In this document: piece by piece, positions 36,761 through 49,700 of the stretch
Position numbering within the stretch: position 1 is the stretch's first letter
How the letters are laid out: every line of letters starts with the position of its first letter
Assembly: GCA_902537235.1 (NCBI GenBank)
Contig: CACBAO010000009.1
Span: forward strand, 1 to 64,000
Direction: 5' to 3'
Origin: an uncultured Alphaproteobacteria bacterium
GTDB lineage: Bacteria > Pseudomonadota > Alphaproteobacteria > Rhodobacterales > Rhodobacteraceae
DNA length: 64,000 nucleotides
Notes under the pieces: model-generated
The model's input: only the letters and a program-made list of their open reading frames with translations
Told to the model about the DNA's origin: nothing
The model's database searches: none
Translations under genes and position numbers: made by a program

Positions 36761-37128
36761 TACAACACCTCCGGAGCTAATGAAACAATTTTCATAAACT
36801 TCTTAAACCTGAGTTCCCTGACAACAGGTCCGAATATTCGTGTCCCAATTGGCTCACCCGAATTACTTAACAAAACGGCTGCATTTGTATCGAATTTAAT
36901 TGAGCTTCCATCCTGTCTTTGAATTTGCTTAGAGGTTCTGACGATTACGGCTCTCCTAACCTCGCCCTTCTTAACTTTTCCCCTCGGTATCGCTTCCTTT
37001 ATTGACACCACTATAACATCCCCAACCGATGCGTACTTTCTTTTTGCTCCACCCAAGACCTTTATACATTGTACTCGCTTTGCTCCTGAGTTATCAGCAA
37101 CATCAAGGTTGCTTTGCATTTGTATCAT
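36760..37128 (-). CDS. rplN: 50S ribosomal protein L14
   Basis: A 122-residue uL14, the universal length. It opens [17 protein letters not shown] and has the signature [21 protein letters not shown], then [21 protein letters not shown]. It is 57 nt after rpsQ. Confidence 0.98.
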   Translation of the reverse strand: MIQMQSNLDVADNSGAKRVQCIKVLGGAKRKYASVGDVIVVSIKEAIPRGKVKKGEVRRAVIVRTSKQIQRQDGSSIKFDTNAAVLLSNSGEPIGTRIFGPVVRELRFKKFMKIVSLAPEVL

Positions 37129-37185
37129 CTTTTTCTCCCGACCTTTAGGCTAAAATTGCCCTGGTTTCGATTAATAATTTATTTC

Positions 37186-37413
37186 CTAATCAATAACTTC
37201 CCATCGTTTTGTTTTGGAAATAGGCGCTGTTTCTCGTATTTTTACAACATCTCCAGATTTATATGCGTTGTTATCTCCATGTGCTCTATACTTCTTGGAC
37301 CTTCTAATGGTTTTTTTAAGCACAGGATGTTTAAACCTCCGCTCAACGGAAACGGTCAGAGTATTCTCATTTAGTGTGCTTATTACTATTCCTTGCAATA
37401 TTCTTTTTGGCAT
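37186..37413 (-). CDS. rpsQ: 30S ribosomal protein S17
   Basis: A 75-residue uS17 with an OB-fold: [21 protein letters not shown], then [31 protein letters not shown], in which the last segment is the family signature. Length is slightly short but complete. Confidence 0.96.
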   Translation of the reverse strand: MPKRILQGIVISTLNENTLTVSVERRFKHPVLKKTIRRSKKYRAHGDNNAYKSGDVVKIRETAPISKTKRWEVID

Positions 37414-37425
37414 TAAATTCTCCGT

Positions 37426-37620
37426 CTAAGCTTTTTTAACTTTAGAGTTGAGAACTGTTAAAATTCTTGCGATTGACCGCCTTACAAATCTAACTCTTGC
37501 TGTGTTTTCAAGCTGCCCACCAGCTTTTTGAAACCTGAGGTTAAACGACTCCTTCTTGAGTTTTTGGAGCTCCCCCTCTAGCTCTTCAGCACTCTTTCCT
37601 CGTATATCTTTAATATTCAT
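37426..37620 (-). CDS. rpmC: 50S ribosomal protein L29
   Basis: A 64-residue uL29, a two-helix protein at the exit tunnel that helps form the trigger factor/SRP docking site. It carries the signature [19 protein letters not shown] and the terminal helix [13 protein letters not shown]. It is 24 nt after rplP. Confidence 0.96.
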   Translation of the reverse strand: MNIKDIRGKSAEELEGELQKLKKESFNLRFQKAGGQLENTARVRFVRRSIARILTVLNSKVKKA

Positions 37621-37644
37621 TTTTTCTATAACCTCTTGAATACT

Positions 37645-38058
37645 CTACCAGTCCTGCCTACTAACGAAACGACACTTTACAGGAAGCTTCATTGCAGCTA
37701 GTCTGAGACCTTCTTTAGCAACTAATTCAGAAACACCGTCTACTTCAAACATAATTCTACCAGGCTTAACTTTTGCGACCCAACGATCGACGGAACCTTT
37801 TCCTTTACCCATTCTTACTTCTATAGGCTTAGCGGTCACTGGGACGTCTGGAAATATTCTTATCCAAACCCGTCCCTGCCTCTTCATATGCCGAGTAAGA
37901 GCTCTCCTAGCAGCTTCAATTTGCCTAGCCGTAATTCTTTCTGGTTCTGTAGCCTTTAAGGCATAGTTACCAAAATTGACATTATATCCGCCTTTAGCCA
38001 AGCCATGTATACGACCCTTATGTTGCTTTCGAAACTTAGTTTTTTTTGGCTGTAACAT
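37645..38058 (-). CDS. rplP: 50S ribosomal protein L16
   Basis: A 137-residue uL16 at the tRNA acceptor-arm site. [21 protein letters not shown] opens the chain. [24 protein letters not shown], with the arginine hydroxylated in some bacteria (R81 region), lies in the middle. Only 2 nt separate it from rpsC. Confidence 0.97.
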   Translation of the reverse strand: MLQPKKTKFRKQHKGRIHGLAKGGYNVNFGNYALKATEPERITARQIEAARRALTRHMKRQGRVWIRIFPDVPVTAKPIEVRMGKGKGSVDRWVAKVKPGRIMFEVDGVSELVAKEGLRLAAMKLPVKCRFVSRQDW

Positions 38059-38060
38059 CT

Positions 38061-38786
38061 CTAGTTTGCTCTTTCCTGAGGAATATTAATGCTTTTTTGA
38101 CTTCTAGACGAGCTGTCTTTTAGCTCACTTAACCTTCTATCCCTCGCAGATGGGTCATGTTCCATGATGTCTCCCTTAAAAATCCAAACTTTGACGCCTA
38201 TAATTCCATATGCTGTAGTACTCTCAGCTACACAGTAATCAATATCTGCACGAAGTGTATGCCGTGGAACTCTACCTTCAGAATACCACTCAGTTCTGGC
38301 AATCTCTGCACCACCTAACCGGCCTGATATGTCTACCCTTATGCCTAATGCACCCATTCGCATGGCGTTTTGCACTGCTCGCTTCATTGCTCTCCTAAAA
38401 GACACCCTTCTTTCTAGTTGTTGAGCAATACTCTCCGCTACAAGCGCTGCGTCGGTCTCTGGCTTCCTAACCTCTAAAACGTTCAATAACAACTCGCTAC
38501 CAGTTAATTTGGAAAGAGCGTTTCTCAAGGTCTCGATATCTGAACCCTTTTTACCAATTATTACTCCTGGTCTAGCAGCATGTATAGTAACTCGACATTT
38601 TTTATGCGGTCTCTCTATAACCACCCGACTAATGCCTGCCTGAAAGCAATTTGCCTTAACATACTTACGTATTTTCAAGTCTTGATGTAACAGTTCTCCA
38701 AACTCACGCCTCCCAGCAAACCATACGCTTTCCCAAGTTCTGTTAACCTGGAGTCGCAATCCGATAGGGTTGATTTTCTGTCCCAT
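38061..38786 (-). CDS. rpsC: 30S ribosomal protein S3
   Basis: A 241-residue uS3. The KH type II domain contains [17 protein letters not shown] near residue 75. The C-terminal domain has [30 protein letters not shown], and a tail rich in serine, arginine and charged residues ends the protein. It forms part of the mRNA entry helicase site. It is 5 nt after rplV. Confidence 0.98.
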   Translation of the reverse strand: MGQKINPIGLRLQVNRTWESVWFAGRREFGELLHQDLKIRKYVKANCFQAGISRVVIERPHKKCRVTIHAARPGVIIGKKGSDIETLRNALSKLTGSELLLNVLEVRKPETDAALVAESIAQQLERRVSFRRAMKRAVQNAMRMGALGIRVDISGRLGGAEIARTEWYSEGRVPRHTLRADIDYCVAESTTAYGIIGVKVWIFKGDIMEHDPSARDRRLSELKDSSSRSQKSINIPQERAN

Positions 38787-38791
38787 AGGTT

Positions 38792-39172
38792 TTATTCCTC
38801 TTCTCTATTCTCTCTAACCACTATCGTAATTTGGCTGAAAGGCTTAAGTATCCGTCCGTAACGGCCTCTTGCACGTGGCCGCCCTCTTTTAAGCACCATA
38901 TTCTTCCCAACATAAGCACTTTGTACAACAAGCTCGTCTACGTCGAGGCCATGGTTATTTTCTGCATTTGATATAGCACTTTGTAGGCAACTAGAAACAT
39001 CCTTCGCGACACGCTTCTTGGAAAACCTTAGCTCAGATAGTGCTTTTGCAACCGGCTTATTTCTTATAAGCTGCGCAACTAAATTAAGTTTTTGTGGGCT
39101 AGTCTTGATCATTCTAAGCTTGGCCATCGCTTCATTATCTGCAACTCTTCGAGCATTTTTTTCCTTAGACAT
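38792..39172 (-). CDS. rplV: 50S ribosomal protein L22
   Basis: A 126-residue uL22 lining the exit tunnel. ATG 39172 is chosen: it gives the family start region [32 protein letters not shown]-type and sits 4 nt after rpsS. A frame extended to 39241 would overlap rpsS by 65 nt. The tunnel hairpin tip reads [16 protein letters not shown], unchanged in length. Confidence 0.96.
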   Translation of the reverse strand: MSKEKNARRVADNEAMAKLRMIKTSPQKLNLVAQLIRNKPVAKALSELRFSKKRVAKDVSSCLQSAISNAENNHGLDVDELVVQSAYVGKNMVLKRGRPRARGRYGRILKPFSQITIVVRENREEE

Positions 39173-39176
39173 CGTT

Positions 39177-39455
39177 TTATTTCCTTTTAGCTTTCTTGTC
39201 AGCTGCGTGACCAAAATAAGTTCTAGTTGGACTGTATTCACCTAGTTTTTGGCCTATCATTTCTTCTGATACCATTACAGGTATGTGCTTGCGTCCATTG
39301 TAAACGCCAAACGTAAGTCCGACAAATTGTGGTAAGATAGTAGACCTACGCGACCAAGTCTTTATTACTTCCTTACTACCTTTTTCTCTAACAGCTTCGG
39401 CTTTTTTTAGAAGATGAGAGTCAACAAATGGTCCTTTCCAAGCAGATCTAGCCAT
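39177..39455 (-). CDS. rpsS: 30S ribosomal protein S19
   Basis: A 92-residue uS19 of the 30S head. It starts [20 protein letters not shown], then has [21 protein letters not shown] and [27 protein letters not shown], all conserved. It follows rplB by 1 nt. Confidence 0.98.
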   Translation of the reverse strand: MARSAWKGPFVDSHLLKKAEAVREKGSKEVIKTWSRRSTILPQFVGLTFGVYNGRKHIPVMVSEEMIGQKLGEYSPTRTYFGHAADKKAKRK

Positions 39456-39456
39456 A

Positions 39457-40299
39457 TCACCTTCTCCCTTTCTTCTTTAAGTGTCGTGACCGTATAATAT
39501 ATTTGTCAGTTTCGTTATTTGAGCGTGTCTTAGCTCCTTTGGTTGGTTTTCCCCAAGGAGTAACAGGATGTCTTCCGCCTGATGTTCTACCCTCTCCTCC
39601 ACCATGAGGATGATCAATTGGATTCATTACGACGCCCCGAACTGTTGGTCGTCTTCCTAAATATCTTGATCTACCAGCTTTCCCTAGATTTTGGTTCGAA
39701 TTATCTGGATTGGAAACGGCTCCAACTGTAGCCATACATTCTTGCCTCACAACTCTCACTTCACCTGAAGACAACCTAAGTTGAGCATAGCCTCCATCAC
39801 GACCTATAAACTGGGCATAAGTTCCTGCAGATCTAGCGATTTGGCCACCCTTTCCTTGCTTTAATTCTATATTATGAACAATAGTGCCTACGGGCATACT
39901 TGAAAATGGCATCGAATTTCCTGGCTTAACATCAGCTTTTTCTGCCGATAACACTACATCACCAGCCTTAAGCCTCTGTGGCGCCAAAATATAGGATTTT
40001 TGTTTGTCCTCATAAATGATTAACGCTATAAAAGCAGACCTGTTCGGATCATATTCTATTCTCTCTACTGTTGCGTTCATACCTGTCTTTGTGCGTTTAA
40101 AATCTATTTCTCTGTACAAACGCTTAGCTCCACCGCCCTGATGCCTAACTGTAATTCTTCCTAGATTGTTACGCCCACCTTTTTTCGTTAAACCCTTCGT
40201 AAGTGTTTTTTCGGGCTTCCCTTTCCACAGCCCAGACTTATCAACTAATACAAGTCCTCTCTGTCCCGGTGAAGTTGGTTTATAATTTTTTAGTGCCAT
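39457..40299 (-). CDS. rplB: 50S ribosomal protein L2
   Basis: A 280-residue uL2 essential for the peptidyl-transferase centre. N-terminal [19 protein letters not shown], the OB and SH3-like core with [18 protein letters not shown], and the signature [18 protein letters not shown] with the conserved histidine. The length is about seven residues above E. coli L2, due to small insertions. Confidence 0.98.
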   Translation of the reverse strand: MALKNYKPTSPGQRGLVLVDKSGLWKGKPEKTLTKGLTKKGGRNNLGRITVRHQGGGAKRLYREIDFKRTKTGMNATVERIEYDPNRSAFIALIIYEDKQKSYILAPQRLKAGDVVLSAEKADVKPGNSMPFSSMPVGTIVHNIELKQGKGGQIARSAGTYAQFIGRDGGYAQLRLSSGEVRVVRQECMATVGAVSNPDNSNQNLGKAGRSRYLGRRPTVRGVVMNPIDHPHGGGEGRTSGGRHPVTPWGKPTKGAKTRSNNETDKYIIRSRHLKKKGRR

Positions 40300-40319
40300 T
40301 TTTTAACCTTGATACTTAC

Positions 40320-40607
40320 TTAAAGACCAGAAGTAACATCTATCGTGTTGCCTTCTTCTAGCATTACATAAGCTCGTTTTATGTCTCTCTGTTTTCCCAT
40401 CTGTCCACGGAAGCGTTTTCTCTTACCTTTTGATATACTTGTGTTAACTGCTTTAACTTTTACTTTAAAAAGGTCCTCAATAGCCTGCTTAATCTGCATC
40501 TTATTTGATTTCATAGAAACTTCAAAAACTACCCCACCTACTTCGGAAGCTAGAGTTGCCTTTTCGGTGATTATCGGACGACGAATAATGTCATAATTAC
40601 TTTTCAT
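40320..40607 (-). CDS. rplW: 50S ribosomal protein L23
   Basis: A 95-residue uL23 at the exit tunnel, docking site for trigger factor. [12 protein letters not shown] opens it. The helical segment [21 protein letters not shown] and the arm [21 protein letters not shown] follow. Its start overlaps the rplD stop by 4 nt (ATGA). Confidence 0.97.
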   Translation of the reverse strand: MKSNYDIIRRPIITEKATLASEVGGVVFEVSMKSNKMQIKQAIEDLFKVKVKAVNTSISKGKRKRFRGQMGKQRDIKRAYVMLEEGNTIDVTSGL

Positions 40608-41224
40608 TGAAGCCTTTCCTCCAACTGCTTGAGCGCTACTGAGGTTATCACCAACTGATCTTTCCTCAAAATATCGTAAACATTTATTCCATTGACACTC
40701 AAGACGTCCCTGTTAATGAGCCTTTTAGTAAACCTTGCTATATCCTTGGCATTTTCTTGACCATCTATAATCAATATACTCTGCCAACCATACTTATTAA
40801 AAATTTTGACCAGGTCCCTTGTCTTTTCGAAACTAGAAATCAATTCATCAACGAACACTATTTTTCCTGAAGAAGCCTTGCTCGACAATGCATGCTTTAT
40901 TCCTAACTTTCGAAATTTCTTATTAAGATCGTGACCGTGGCTTCTGGGTTTTGGGCCTTTATAAACACCACCTTTTCTGAATATTGGGGCATTCCTATCA
41001 CCATGCCTTGCGCCACCAGTTCCTTTTTGTCTATAAATCTTTGACTTTGAATAGCTTCCCTCTGACCTCGTTTTTACGGAATGCGTTCCCTGCTGTCTTC
41101 GGGCTAGCTGCCACTTTACAACCCTATTAAGTATATCCCTTCTCGGCTCCAACGAAAAGATATCGTCTGACAATGTGAAGGCTTTTGCCTTTCCTGTACT
41201 GATATTTAATAGCTCAGCTTTCAT
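40604..41224 (-). CDS. rplD: 50S ribosomal protein L4
   Basis: A 206-residue uL4 with an extended tunnel loop ([39 protein letters not shown]). In E. coli L4 also represses its own operon. ATG 41224 is taken (a second ATG at 41227 is equally possible); longer upstream frames lie within rplC. The start overlaps the rplC end by 11 nt. Confidence 0.95.
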   Translation of the reverse strand: MKAELLNISTGKAKAFTLSDDIFSLEPRRDILNRVVKWQLARRQQGTHSVKTRSEGSYSKSKIYRQKGTGGARHGDRNAPIFRKGGVYKGPKPRSHGHDLNKKFRKLGIKHALSSKASSGKIVFVDELISSFEKTRDLVKIFNKYGWQSILIIDGQENAKDIARFTKRLINRDVLSVNGINVYDILRKDQLVITSVALKQLEERLQ

Positions 41225-41990
41225 CATCTTTTTCTTTCTTAGTTTCAGTCCCGTCACTTGCTGCAACATTTGATGTAGTTTTCTGTTCGATTTTACCGTT
41301 GTCATCCCCCTTAACAGAACTCTTCAGGGCCGCAGGTATAGGCGCTTCCTTGTTGACTGGTTTTTTGACTGCATCAGAAATAGTTACCCAACCCCCTTTG
41401 GCCCCCGGCACAGCACCTCTAACCATTATTACACCGGTTTCTTCATTAGTGCTTACCACTTCTAAGTTTTGCGTTGTAACCTTCCTTGCACCCATGTGCC
41501 CTGCCATTTTTTTTCCTTTAAAAACTCTGCCAGGATCTTGACACTGACCAGTTGAGCCATGCGACCTGTGAGAAATTGACACTCCGTGACTTGCCCTTAA
41601 ACCGCCAAAATTATGTCTCTTCATCGCACCAGCAAAGCCTTTACCTATGGAAACTCCAGATACATCGACTAGTTGACCTTCAACATAATGATTAGCCGTT
41701 ATTTCCGAGCCAACCTCTATGAGGTTTTCGCTTGATACTCTAAATTCTTTTAATACTCTCTTCACTTCGACCTTTGAAACCGCAAAATAATTCCTCATCG
41801 GCTTACTAACATTCTTTGCTTTAGCCAAGCCTGATCCTAGTTGCACTGCAGTATAACCATCCTTTTCCATTGTTCGTCTCGATACAACCTTTAGGTCGTC
41901 TAATAGTAGAACGGTTACAGGGACCTGCCTGCCATCCTCATTAAATATCCTAGACATTCCTATTTTTTTTGCGATAACGCCCGTACGCAT
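41214..41990 (-). CDS. rplC: 50S ribosomal protein L3 with long acidic tail
   Basis: A 258-residue uL3 with [20 protein letters not shown] at the start and [20 protein letters not shown] with the glutamine-methylation-type loop [24 protein letters not shown]. The core ends near residue 210. About 45 extra residues follow ([17 protein letters not shown] onward), rich in K, D, E, S and T and probably disordered. Such tails are, as I recall, common in Rhodobacterales; their role is unclear. Confidence 0.96.
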   Translation of the reverse strand: MRTGVIAKKIGMSRIFNEDGRQVPVTVLLLDDLKVVSRRTMEKDGYTAVQLGSGLAKAKNVSKPMRNYFAVSKVEVKRVLKEFRVSSENLIEVGSEITANHYVEGQLVDVSGVSIGKGFAGAMKRHNFGGLRASHGVSISHRSHGSTGQCQDPGRVFKGKKMAGHMGARKVTTQNLEVVSTNEETGVIMVRGAVPGAKGGWVTISDAVKKPVNKEAPIPAALKSSVKGDDNGKIEQKTTSNVAASDGTETKKEKDDES

Positions 41991-42013
41991 AAACTCATTG
42001 CTCCTTATTTACT

Positions 42014-42322
42014 TCAAAGTTTAATTTCTACGTCGACACCTGCTGCTAAGTCAAGTTTCATTAGCGCATCGACAGTCTGTGGGGTTGGGTCTACAATATC
42101 CAAAAGTCTTTTATGAGTTCGCATCTCAAATTGCTCTCTACTCTTTTTGTCTATATGTGGACTTCTAAGAACCGTATACTTTTCAATTTTGTTCGGCAAA
42201 GGTATTGGACCACGAACCTGCGCACCAGTACGTTTAGCAGTTGATAATATTTCCTGCGTACTGGCGTCCAGTACCCTATAGTCAAACGCCTTTAGCCTTA
42301 TTCGTATGCTTTGGTTTTGCAT
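42014..42322 (-). CDS. rpsJ: 30S ribosomal protein S10
   Basis: A 102-residue uS10, also NusE, a partner of NusB/NusG in antitermination. [18 protein letters not shown] opens the chain, with [14 protein letters not shown] and the signature [21 protein letters not shown]. It follows tuf by 12 nt, so in this genome the str and S10 clusters are joined. Confidence 0.98.
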   Translation of the reverse strand: MQNQSIRIRLKAFDYRVLDASTQEILSTAKRTGAQVRGPIPLPNKIEKYTVLRSPHIDKKSREQFEMRTHKRLLDIVDPTPQTVDALMKLDLAAGVDVEIKL

Positions 42323-42334
42323 GTATTTTTCTCT

Positions 42335-43510
42335 TTACTCTATTATTTTCGAAACAACACCTGCACCGACAGTTCTACCACCTTCTCTAATCGCAAATCT
42401 CAGCTTTTCTTCCATAGCTATTGGTGCAATCAATTCCACTTCGAATTTAAGATTATCTCCTGGCATAACCATTTCTGTTCCAGAAGGAAGCTGAACAGTT
42501 CCAGTAACGTCTGTTGTTCTGAAATAAAATTGTGGTCTGTAATTCCCAAAAAAAGGCGTATGTCTTCCACCTTCATCTTTGGTCAGGATGTAAGCTTCCG
42601 CTTCAAATTTTGTATGGGGCGTAACAGATCCAGGTTTAACAAGACACTGCCCACGCTCAACACCGTCTCTTTCGGTACCTCTGAGTAGAGCACCAATATT
42701 GTCACCAGCCTCACCTCTGTCCAGCAGTTTTCTAAACATCTCTACACCAGTACAAACTGTTTTTGTCGTTTCTCTAATGCCCACAATCTCTATTTCGTCT
42801 CCGTTGTTGATCACACCGCGTTCTACACGACCAGTAACAACGGTTCCTCGTCCAGAAATTGAAAAAACATCTTCAATAGGCATTAGGAATGGCTGATCAA
42901 TAGGCCTGTCTGGGGTAGGTATTGATTCATCCACTGCTTTCATAAGCTCAGCAATCTTTTTTGAGCCAATCTCTTCATCCCTGTCTTCCAAAGCAGCTAA
43001 AGCCGATCCTGAAATAATTGGAATATCATCTCCGGGGAATTCGTAGGATGAAAGTAATTCTCTGACTTCCATTTCAACGAGCTCCAACAATTCAGGGTCA
43101 TCAACCTGGTCGACCTTGTTCAAAAATACAACTAACGCTGGAACACCAACTTGCCTCGCTAAAAGAATATGTTCTCTAGTTTGGGGCATTGGCCCATCCG
43201 CTGCATTAACAACCAGAATGGCTCCATCCATCTGTGCAGCTCCTGTAATCATATTTTTTACGTAATCAGCATGACCGGGGCAGTCCACGTGTGCGTAATG
43301 CCTTGCATCCGTCTCATACTCCACATGAGCAGTTGATATTGTTATACCTCTAGCTTTTTCTTCAGGTGCATTATCTATCTGGTCATATGCTCTGAAGTCA
43401 CCAAACTGCTTAGTTATAGCCGCTGTTAGGGTAGTTTTTCCATGATCAACGTGCCCTATAGTTCCAACGTTTACGTGCGGTTTATTGCGTTCGAATTTTT
43501 CTTTTGCCAT
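42335..43510 (-). CDS. tuf: elongation factor Tu
   Basis: A 391-residue GTPase that brings aminoacyl-tRNA to the ribosome. G1 is [11 protein letters not shown] (residues 18-28), the effector region has [14 protein letters not shown]3 is DCPGHADY, and G4 is NKVD. Domains II and III end with the usual [20 protein letters not shown]. One copy is present in this window. It is 37 nt after fusA. Confidence 0.98.
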   Translation of the reverse strand: MAKEKFERNKPHVNVGTIGHVDHGKTTLTAAITKQFGDFRAYDQIDNAPEEKARGITISTAHVEYETDARHYAHVDCPGHADYVKNMITGAAQMDGAILVVNAADGPMPQTREHILLARQVGVPALVVFLNKVDQVDDPELLELVEMEVRELLSSYEFPGDDIPIISGSALAALEDRDEEIGSKKIAELMKAVDESIPTPDRPIDQPFLMPIEDVFSISGRGTVVTGRVERGVINNGDEIEIVGIRETTKTVCTGVEMFRKLLDRGEAGDNIGALLRGTERDGVERGQCLVKPGSVTPHTKFEAEAYILTKDEGGRHTPFFGNYRPQFYFRTTDVTGTVQLPSGTEMVMPGDNLKFEVELIAPIAMEEKLRFAIREGGRTVGAGVVSKIIE

Positions 43511-43547
43511 TTTTTTCTCCTCTTCTCTAGAACTCTTTTATTAAACT

Positions 43548-45665
43548 TTATGCAAATTTGGCTTGTATTTCTTCAGAAATATTTGATGGAACTGCCTCAT
43601 ATTTCTCAAAAATCATTGTGAACTGAGCCCTTCCGGACGACATTGACCTTAGATTATTTATATATCCAAACATGTTTGCAAGAGGTACCAGTGCGTTCAC
43701 CACTATTGCGTTTCCTCTTGTTTCCTGGCCCGTAACCATTCCACGTCGAGATGTCAAATCGCCAATAATGTTACCGGTATATTCATCTGGTGTCACTACT
43801 TCTACTTTCATGATCGGCTCTAGTAGCTTTGCACCTGCTTTTTTCAAACCGTCTCTCATAGCCGCTCTCGAAGCAATTTCGAATGCCAACACACTTGAGT
43901 CTACATCATGTTGAGCCCCATCGATTAAGGCAACTTTAAAATCAATAACCGGAAATCCTGCTAATGGCCCACTATCCATAACAGATTGGATCCCTTTTTC
44001 CACTCCAGGTATGTACTCTTTGGGGACCGCTCCTCCAACTATTTTGCTTTCAAACGAGTACCCTTCACCCGGTTCAGTTGGTGATATAATTAACTTCACT
44101 CTCGCAAATTGGCCAGCTCCTCCAGACTGTTTTTTATGAGTATAATCAATTTCGGCCTCATTACTCACTGTTTCCCTGTAAGCAACCTGGGGCGCTCCTA
44201 TATTAGCCTCAACTTTAAATTCCCTCTTTAGCCTATCGACCAGAATATCTAGATGCAGCTCTCCCATTCCCTTCATAATTGTCTGCCCTGACTCTAGATC
44301 TGTTTCTACTCGAAAGGATGGATCTTCCGCAGCTAACCTCTGTAATCCAGCGGACATCTTTTCTTGGTCATTCTTGGTCTTAGGCTCAACAGCGATCTCG
44401 ATAACAGGATCAGGGAATGTCATTGTCTCCAAAACAACAGGTTTTACTGGATCGCATATAGTATCTCCCGTTGTTGTATCTTTCAGACCAGCCAACGCGA
44501 TTATATCTCCCGCAAACGCTTCATCGATTTCTTCTCTGTTGTTAGAGTGCATCATCATCATCCGACCAACTCGTTCTTTCTTACCTTTCGTAGAATTTAA
44601 AAAACTATCTCCTTTTTTTATAACTCCTGAATATACACGGGTGAAAGTTAAAGATCCGACGAATGGGTCATTCATTATCTTAAAAGCTAGTCCAGAGAAC
44701 GGCTGGTTATCATCTGCTGATCTTTCTATGTCTCTAATTTCGCTTTCGTCTCCCGGTTTAAATCCCATGTATGCGGGAACATCTAAGGGACCTGGTAAAT
44801 AGTCAATAACTGCGTTTAGTAGAGGCTGCACTCCCTTGTTTTTGAAAGCTGATCCACATAGCACTGGCACAAAATTCATGCCTAGAGTACCCTTTCTTAA
44901 TAGATCTCTCAAAGTCGATTCATCTGGCTCCTCTCCTTCAAGATATTTTTCCATTACGTCATCATCCATTTCAACCGCAATTTCAATCATCTCTGCTCTA
45001 TACTTTTCTGCAGATTGGAGCAGATCGGGCCTAATATCTTGGCATGTCCAACTCGCTCCAAGATCTTCTCCAGCCCAAGTCCATTCCTTCATAGTAACAA
45101 GATCAATAATCCCTTCGAGGTTAGATTCTGCACCTATAGGTAATTGTATTGGACATGGAATTGCTCCCGTCCGGTCTTTTATCATATTTACACACTGAAA
45201 ATAGTCAGCTCCGATTTTGTCCATCTTATTAACAAATACAATTCGCGGCACTTTGTATCTGTCTGCTTGTCTCCAAACAGTCTCGGTCTGAGGCTCCACG
45301 CCCGCGTTAGCATCTAGTACACAAACAGCCCCATCTAATACGGCAAGCGATCTTTCGACTTCAATTGTAAAATCAACGTGACCTGGCGTATCGATTATAT
45401 TGAATCGATGCTTTGGTGATAATGCATTGTTGCCATCTTCAGTTCTCTCCCAAAAAGTTGTAGTTGCAGCAGAAGTAATCGTGATACCTCTTTCCTGCTC
45501 CTGCTCCATCCAGTCCATCGTGGCAGCTCCATCATGGACTTCTCCGATTTTATGGGACTTTCCTGTGTAGTAGAGTATCCTCTCGGTACACGTTGTTTTT
45601 CCTGCATCTATGTGAGCCATGATGCCAAAATTTCTGTAAAGATTTAAAGTATATTCTCTTGCCAT
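43548..45665 (-). CDS. fusA: elongation factor G
   Basis: A 705-residue translocase. The G domain has [40 protein letters not shown] and NKMDKIG, followed by domains II-V with [12 protein letters not shown] in the C-terminal region. Length is normal for the classical EF-G. It is 15 nt after rpsG. Confidence 0.98.
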   Translation of the reverse strand: MAREYTLNLYRNFGIMAHIDAGKTTCTERILYYTGKSHKIGEVHDGAATMDWMEQEQERGITITSAATTTFWERTEDGNNALSPKHRFNIIDTPGHVDFTIEVERSLAVLDGAVCVLDANAGVEPQTETVWRQADRYKVPRIVFVNKMDKIGADYFQCVNMIKDRTGAIPCPIQLPIGAESNLEGIIDLVTMKEWTWAGEDLGASWTCQDIRPDLLQSAEKYRAEMIEIAVEMDDDVMEKYLEGEEPDESTLRDLLRKGTLGMNFVPVLCGSAFKNKGVQPLLNAVIDYLPGPLDVPAYMGFKPGDESEIRDIERSADDNQPFSGLAFKIMNDPFVGSLTFTRVYSGVIKKGDSFLNSTKGKKERVGRMMMMHSNNREEIDEAFAGDIIALAGLKDTTTGDTICDPVKPVVLETMTFPDPVIEIAVEPKTKNDQEKMSAGLQRLAAEDPSFRVETDLESGQTIMKGMGELHLDILVDRLKREFKVEANIGAPQVAYRETVSNEAEIDYTHKKQSGGAGQFARVKLIISPTEPGEGYSFESKIVGGAVPKEYIPGVEKGIQSVMDSGPLAGFPVIDFKVALIDGAQHDVDSSVLAFEIASRAAMRDGLKKAGAKLLEPIMKVEVVTPDEYTGNIIGDLTSRRGMVTGQETRGNAIVVNALVPLANMFGYINNLRSMSSGRAQFTMIFEKYEAVPSNISEEIQAKFA

Positions 45666-45680
45666 ATTCTTTCTCTTCAG

Positions 45681-46160
<480 letters not shown>

Positions 46161-46164
46161 TCAC

Positions 46165-46536
46165 TTATTTTGGTTTCTTTGCGCCATACTTTGATCGACG
46201 CTGTTTTCTATCTTTAACTCCCTGTGTATCTAGTACTCCTCTAAGAACGTGATACCGTACTCCAGGAAGGTCTTTTACTCTTCCACCTCTTATCAATACT
46301 ACTGAGTGCTCTTGCAAATTATGTGCTTCCCCTGGAATATAGGAAATTACCTCATAACCATTCGTTAGCCTCACCTTTGCCACCTTTCGCATAGCAGAAT
46401 TTGGTTTTTTAGGGGTAGTGGTATAAACTCTTGTGCATACTCCCCTTTTTTGCGGACAAGCCTGGAGATGCATCGATTTTTGCCTGTATGTTCTAGGCTT
46501 CCTTGGTTTTCTTATCAACTGTTGTATAGTCGGCAT
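46165..46536 (-). CDS. rpsL: 30S ribosomal protein S12
   Basis: A 123-residue uS12 in the decoding centre. [13 protein letters not shown] starts it. The streptomycin-relevant lysines are wild type ([10 protein letters not shown] and GRVKDLPG). In the loop GEGHNLQEH of most bacteria this protein has Ala71 (GEAHNLQEH). It is the first gene of the str cluster, with a strong promoter upstream. Confidence 0.98.
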   Translation of the reverse strand: MPTIQQLIRKPRKPRTYRQKSMHLQACPQKRGVCTRVYTTTPKKPNSAMRKVAKVRLTNGYEVISYIPGEAHNLQEHSVVLIRGGRVKDLPGVRYHVLRGVLDTQGVKDRKQRRSKYGAKKPK

Positions 46537-46665
46537 TTTTTGCCCTTAACCTTCCTTCAAATAGATCATCTACGACACTTCGTCACACGCAGAGGATTAA
46601 CAAATGTTTAATCATGCCTTTTAAATTTTTGAATTTTTAATTACAGATTCAACGAAATTTGCGCG

Positions 46666-46694
46666 AATTTATAAACTTAATTCATCACTGTCAA
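46666..46694 (-). promoter_or_regulatory. strong sigma70-type promoter for the str/S10 cluster
   Basis: On the minus strand TTGACA (46694-46689) is perfect, followed after exactly 17 nt by TAAATT (46671-46666). It lies in the 215-nt spacer between rpoC and rpsL, about 130 nt before the rpsL ATG. The leader could hold regulatory structure. No intrinsic terminator after rpoC is seen in the same spacer. Confidence 0.75.
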
Positions 46695-46751
46695 CACCAA
46701 ATACTACTAAACTTAAATTGTGTGACTTTTATATCTTCTAATTTACGTTTT

Positions 46752-49700
46752 TTATACATCTTCGTTACCATTCTCAACGTCTTCTTCAATGTTTTCTGCC
46801 TGAGACCGCTCACTCAGGATTTGGAAGTCACGCATGGCAGCAACCTTTCTAATTTCTCTAGCTGACCCACCTGTCCCAGCTGGGATCAACCTTCCCACGA
46901 TAACGTTCTCTTTGAGTCCTATTAGTTTATCTTTTTTACCTTGGGTTGATGCTTCAGTTAACACTCTAGTTGTTTCCTGAAATGAAGCTGCGGAAATAAA
47001 ACTCCTTGTCTGCAAGCTTGCTTTAGTTATTCCTAGTAGTACTGGCCCACCTTTAGCTGGTTGGAGTCCTTGTTCCAATGCTTTTTCATTTGCTTCTAAA
47101 AACTCAGCCTTGTCTACCTGTTCGCCTTTAAGCAATATAGTTCCTCCACTATCTGTAATCTCCCATTTTTGAAGCATTTGCCTAACGATGACCTCTATGT
47201 GCTTATCATTTATTTTAACACCTTGCAGTCTGTAAACATCCTGTACTTCATTGATCATATACTCGGCGAGAGCCTCTACACCCATTATTGTTAAGATATC
47301 ATGAGGAGCGGGGTTTCCATCCATAATATATTCCCCCTTCTTTATGAAATCTCCTTCTTGTACCGGTATGTGCTTTCCCTTTGGGACTGTATATTCGATG
47401 GCTTCATCCTCATTTCCATCGGGAATTACAGAAATGACTCTTTTATTTTTGTAGTCTTTTCCAAACCTTACATATCCGTCTTTCTCTGCGATTATGGCAT
47501 GATCTTTTGGCCTACGGGCTTCAAATAACTCTGCAACTCTAGGCAAACCACCAGTAATATCCTTCGTCTTTGCACCTTCTCTCGGAATTCTTGCTAATAC
47601 GTCCCCAGGCTGGATTTCAGACCCGTCTTCAACAGACATAATAGCATCAACTGACATAGGATGAACAGCTGGGTTGCCATTCTCAAGTTTAACAGGCTCA
47701 CCAGACGCTTTATCAACAATTATAATCTCTGGCTGTAACGAACTACCCTTAGAGGAAGATCTCCAGTCCGATACTATTTTTTGTGATATTCCAGTAGCAT
47801 CATCTACATCTTCCCTCACTGAAACCCCTGGAATCAAATCAGCGAACTTTACTAAACCTCCTTTTTCAGCAATTATTGGCAGTGTGTAAGGGTCCCACTC
47901 AAATAATTTTTCACCCGCTGATACTTTTTGTTGATCTTTTACGTAAAGTTTAGTTCCATACGAAAGCTTGTGAGAACTAAGGTTTACACCTTTTTCGTTA
48001 TTTATTAAAAGCTCCATGCTACGACTGGTCACAATTTCATCACCTTGCCCGTTGGAAAGAATATTTGCATTTCTAAATTCAACTACTCCACTGTGATTCG
48101 ACTGTAAAAATGACTGTGAGCCTCCTTGAGCAATTCCCCCTATATGAAAAGTTCTCATAGTAAGCTGAGTCCCTGGCTCGCCAATTGATTGTGCAGCTAT
48201 GATCCCAACAGCCTCACCTGGATTGACTGGGGTTCCTCTTGCTAGATCTCTTCCATAGCAAGTGGCGCATATTCCGTCTTCCGCTTCACATGTAAGAGGC
48301 GAACGTATTTGCACTGTCGCTATGTCTGCTTTCTCAATCAAATCAGCTACGCGCTCATCTATCATAGTGCCCCTGCTGCACAATAGACTGTCATCAGAGG
48401 GATGTTTAATATCCTCTGCTGCAATTCTGCCTAAAATGCGTTCTGACAGGGTTGCCACCACTTCGCCATCACTGATCGCTGCTTCGCATTTGATTGACGT
48501 TTCGGTTCCGCAATCGTTAATTCTAACAATACAATCTTGAGCGACATCAACTAACCGTCGCGTCAAATACCCTGAATTAGCTGTTTTCAATGCAGTATCA
48601 GCTAGTCCTTTCCTTGCCCCATGTGTAGAGTTAAAATACTCTAACACTGATAAACCCTCTTTAAAGTTTGCAATTATTGGTGTCTCAATAATAGCTCCAG
48701 ATGGTTTTGCCATAAGACCACGCATTCCACCAAGCTGCTTCATTTGCGCTGGTGAGCCTCGGGCACCAGAGTGTGCCATCATATAAACTGAGTTAGGCTC
48801 TAATTCAGACCCATCCTCATTTTTTTTGGTGGACGAAATGTCATCCATCATAGCATCAGCAACCAAATCTGAACACTTAGACCAAGCGTCAACTACCTTG
48901 TTATATTTTTCACCTTGTGTTATCAGTCCGTCCATATATTGTCTTTCAAAGTCTTTCACTTGTTCTCTAGTCTCGTTCACAAACTTCCACTTTGTATCCG
49001 GAATAACCATGTCGTCTTTACCGAAAGATATTCCTGCCTTAAATGCCTCATGGAAACCTAGTTGCATTATTTGGTCACAGAATATTACCGACTCCTTTTG
49101 ACCACAGTGCCTGTAAACAGTATCGATAACCTCACCAACCTCTTTCTTTCTCAACAGTCGGTTTACTATCTCAAACGGAGCCTTATGATTTTTGGGTAAT
49201 AATGAGCCTAGCCTTAGCCGACCAGGCGTAGTTTCAAACCTTTTATAATAAAAAGCTCCTTCACTATCTATTTGCTCAACTTTAGCTGTTATTCTTGTAT
49301 GCATGTTTACCGCACCAGCCTCAAGAGCATGCTCAACTTCGTCCACAGACGAAAAGATCATTCCTTCACCAACTTGCCCCTCCCTCATAAGAGAAATATA
49401 ATATAATCCAAGAACCATGTCTTGAGAGGGAACTATAATTGGTTTACCGTTGGCTGGAGAGAGGACGTTATTCGTTGACATCATCAAAACGCGAGCCTCC
49501 AGCTGTGCCTCTAAACTTAAGGGGACATGGACAGCCATTTGATCACCATCGAAGTCAGCATTGAAAGCAGAACATACTAATGGATGTAAATTTATCGCCT
49601 TTCCTTCTATTAAGACCGGTTCAAATGCTTGTATTCCAAGCCTGTGGAGGGTAGGAGCGCGATTTAAAAGCACTGGGTGCTCTCTAATTACTTCTTCCAA

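Noticed and set aside
39173-39241. 23-residue N-terminal extension of rplV
   Set aside because: It overlaps rpsS and does not resemble L22; ATG 39172 fits the family start.
41225-41305. N-terminal extension of rplD
   Set aside because: It lies wholly within rplC in another frame; the L4 family starts at the MKAELLN segment.
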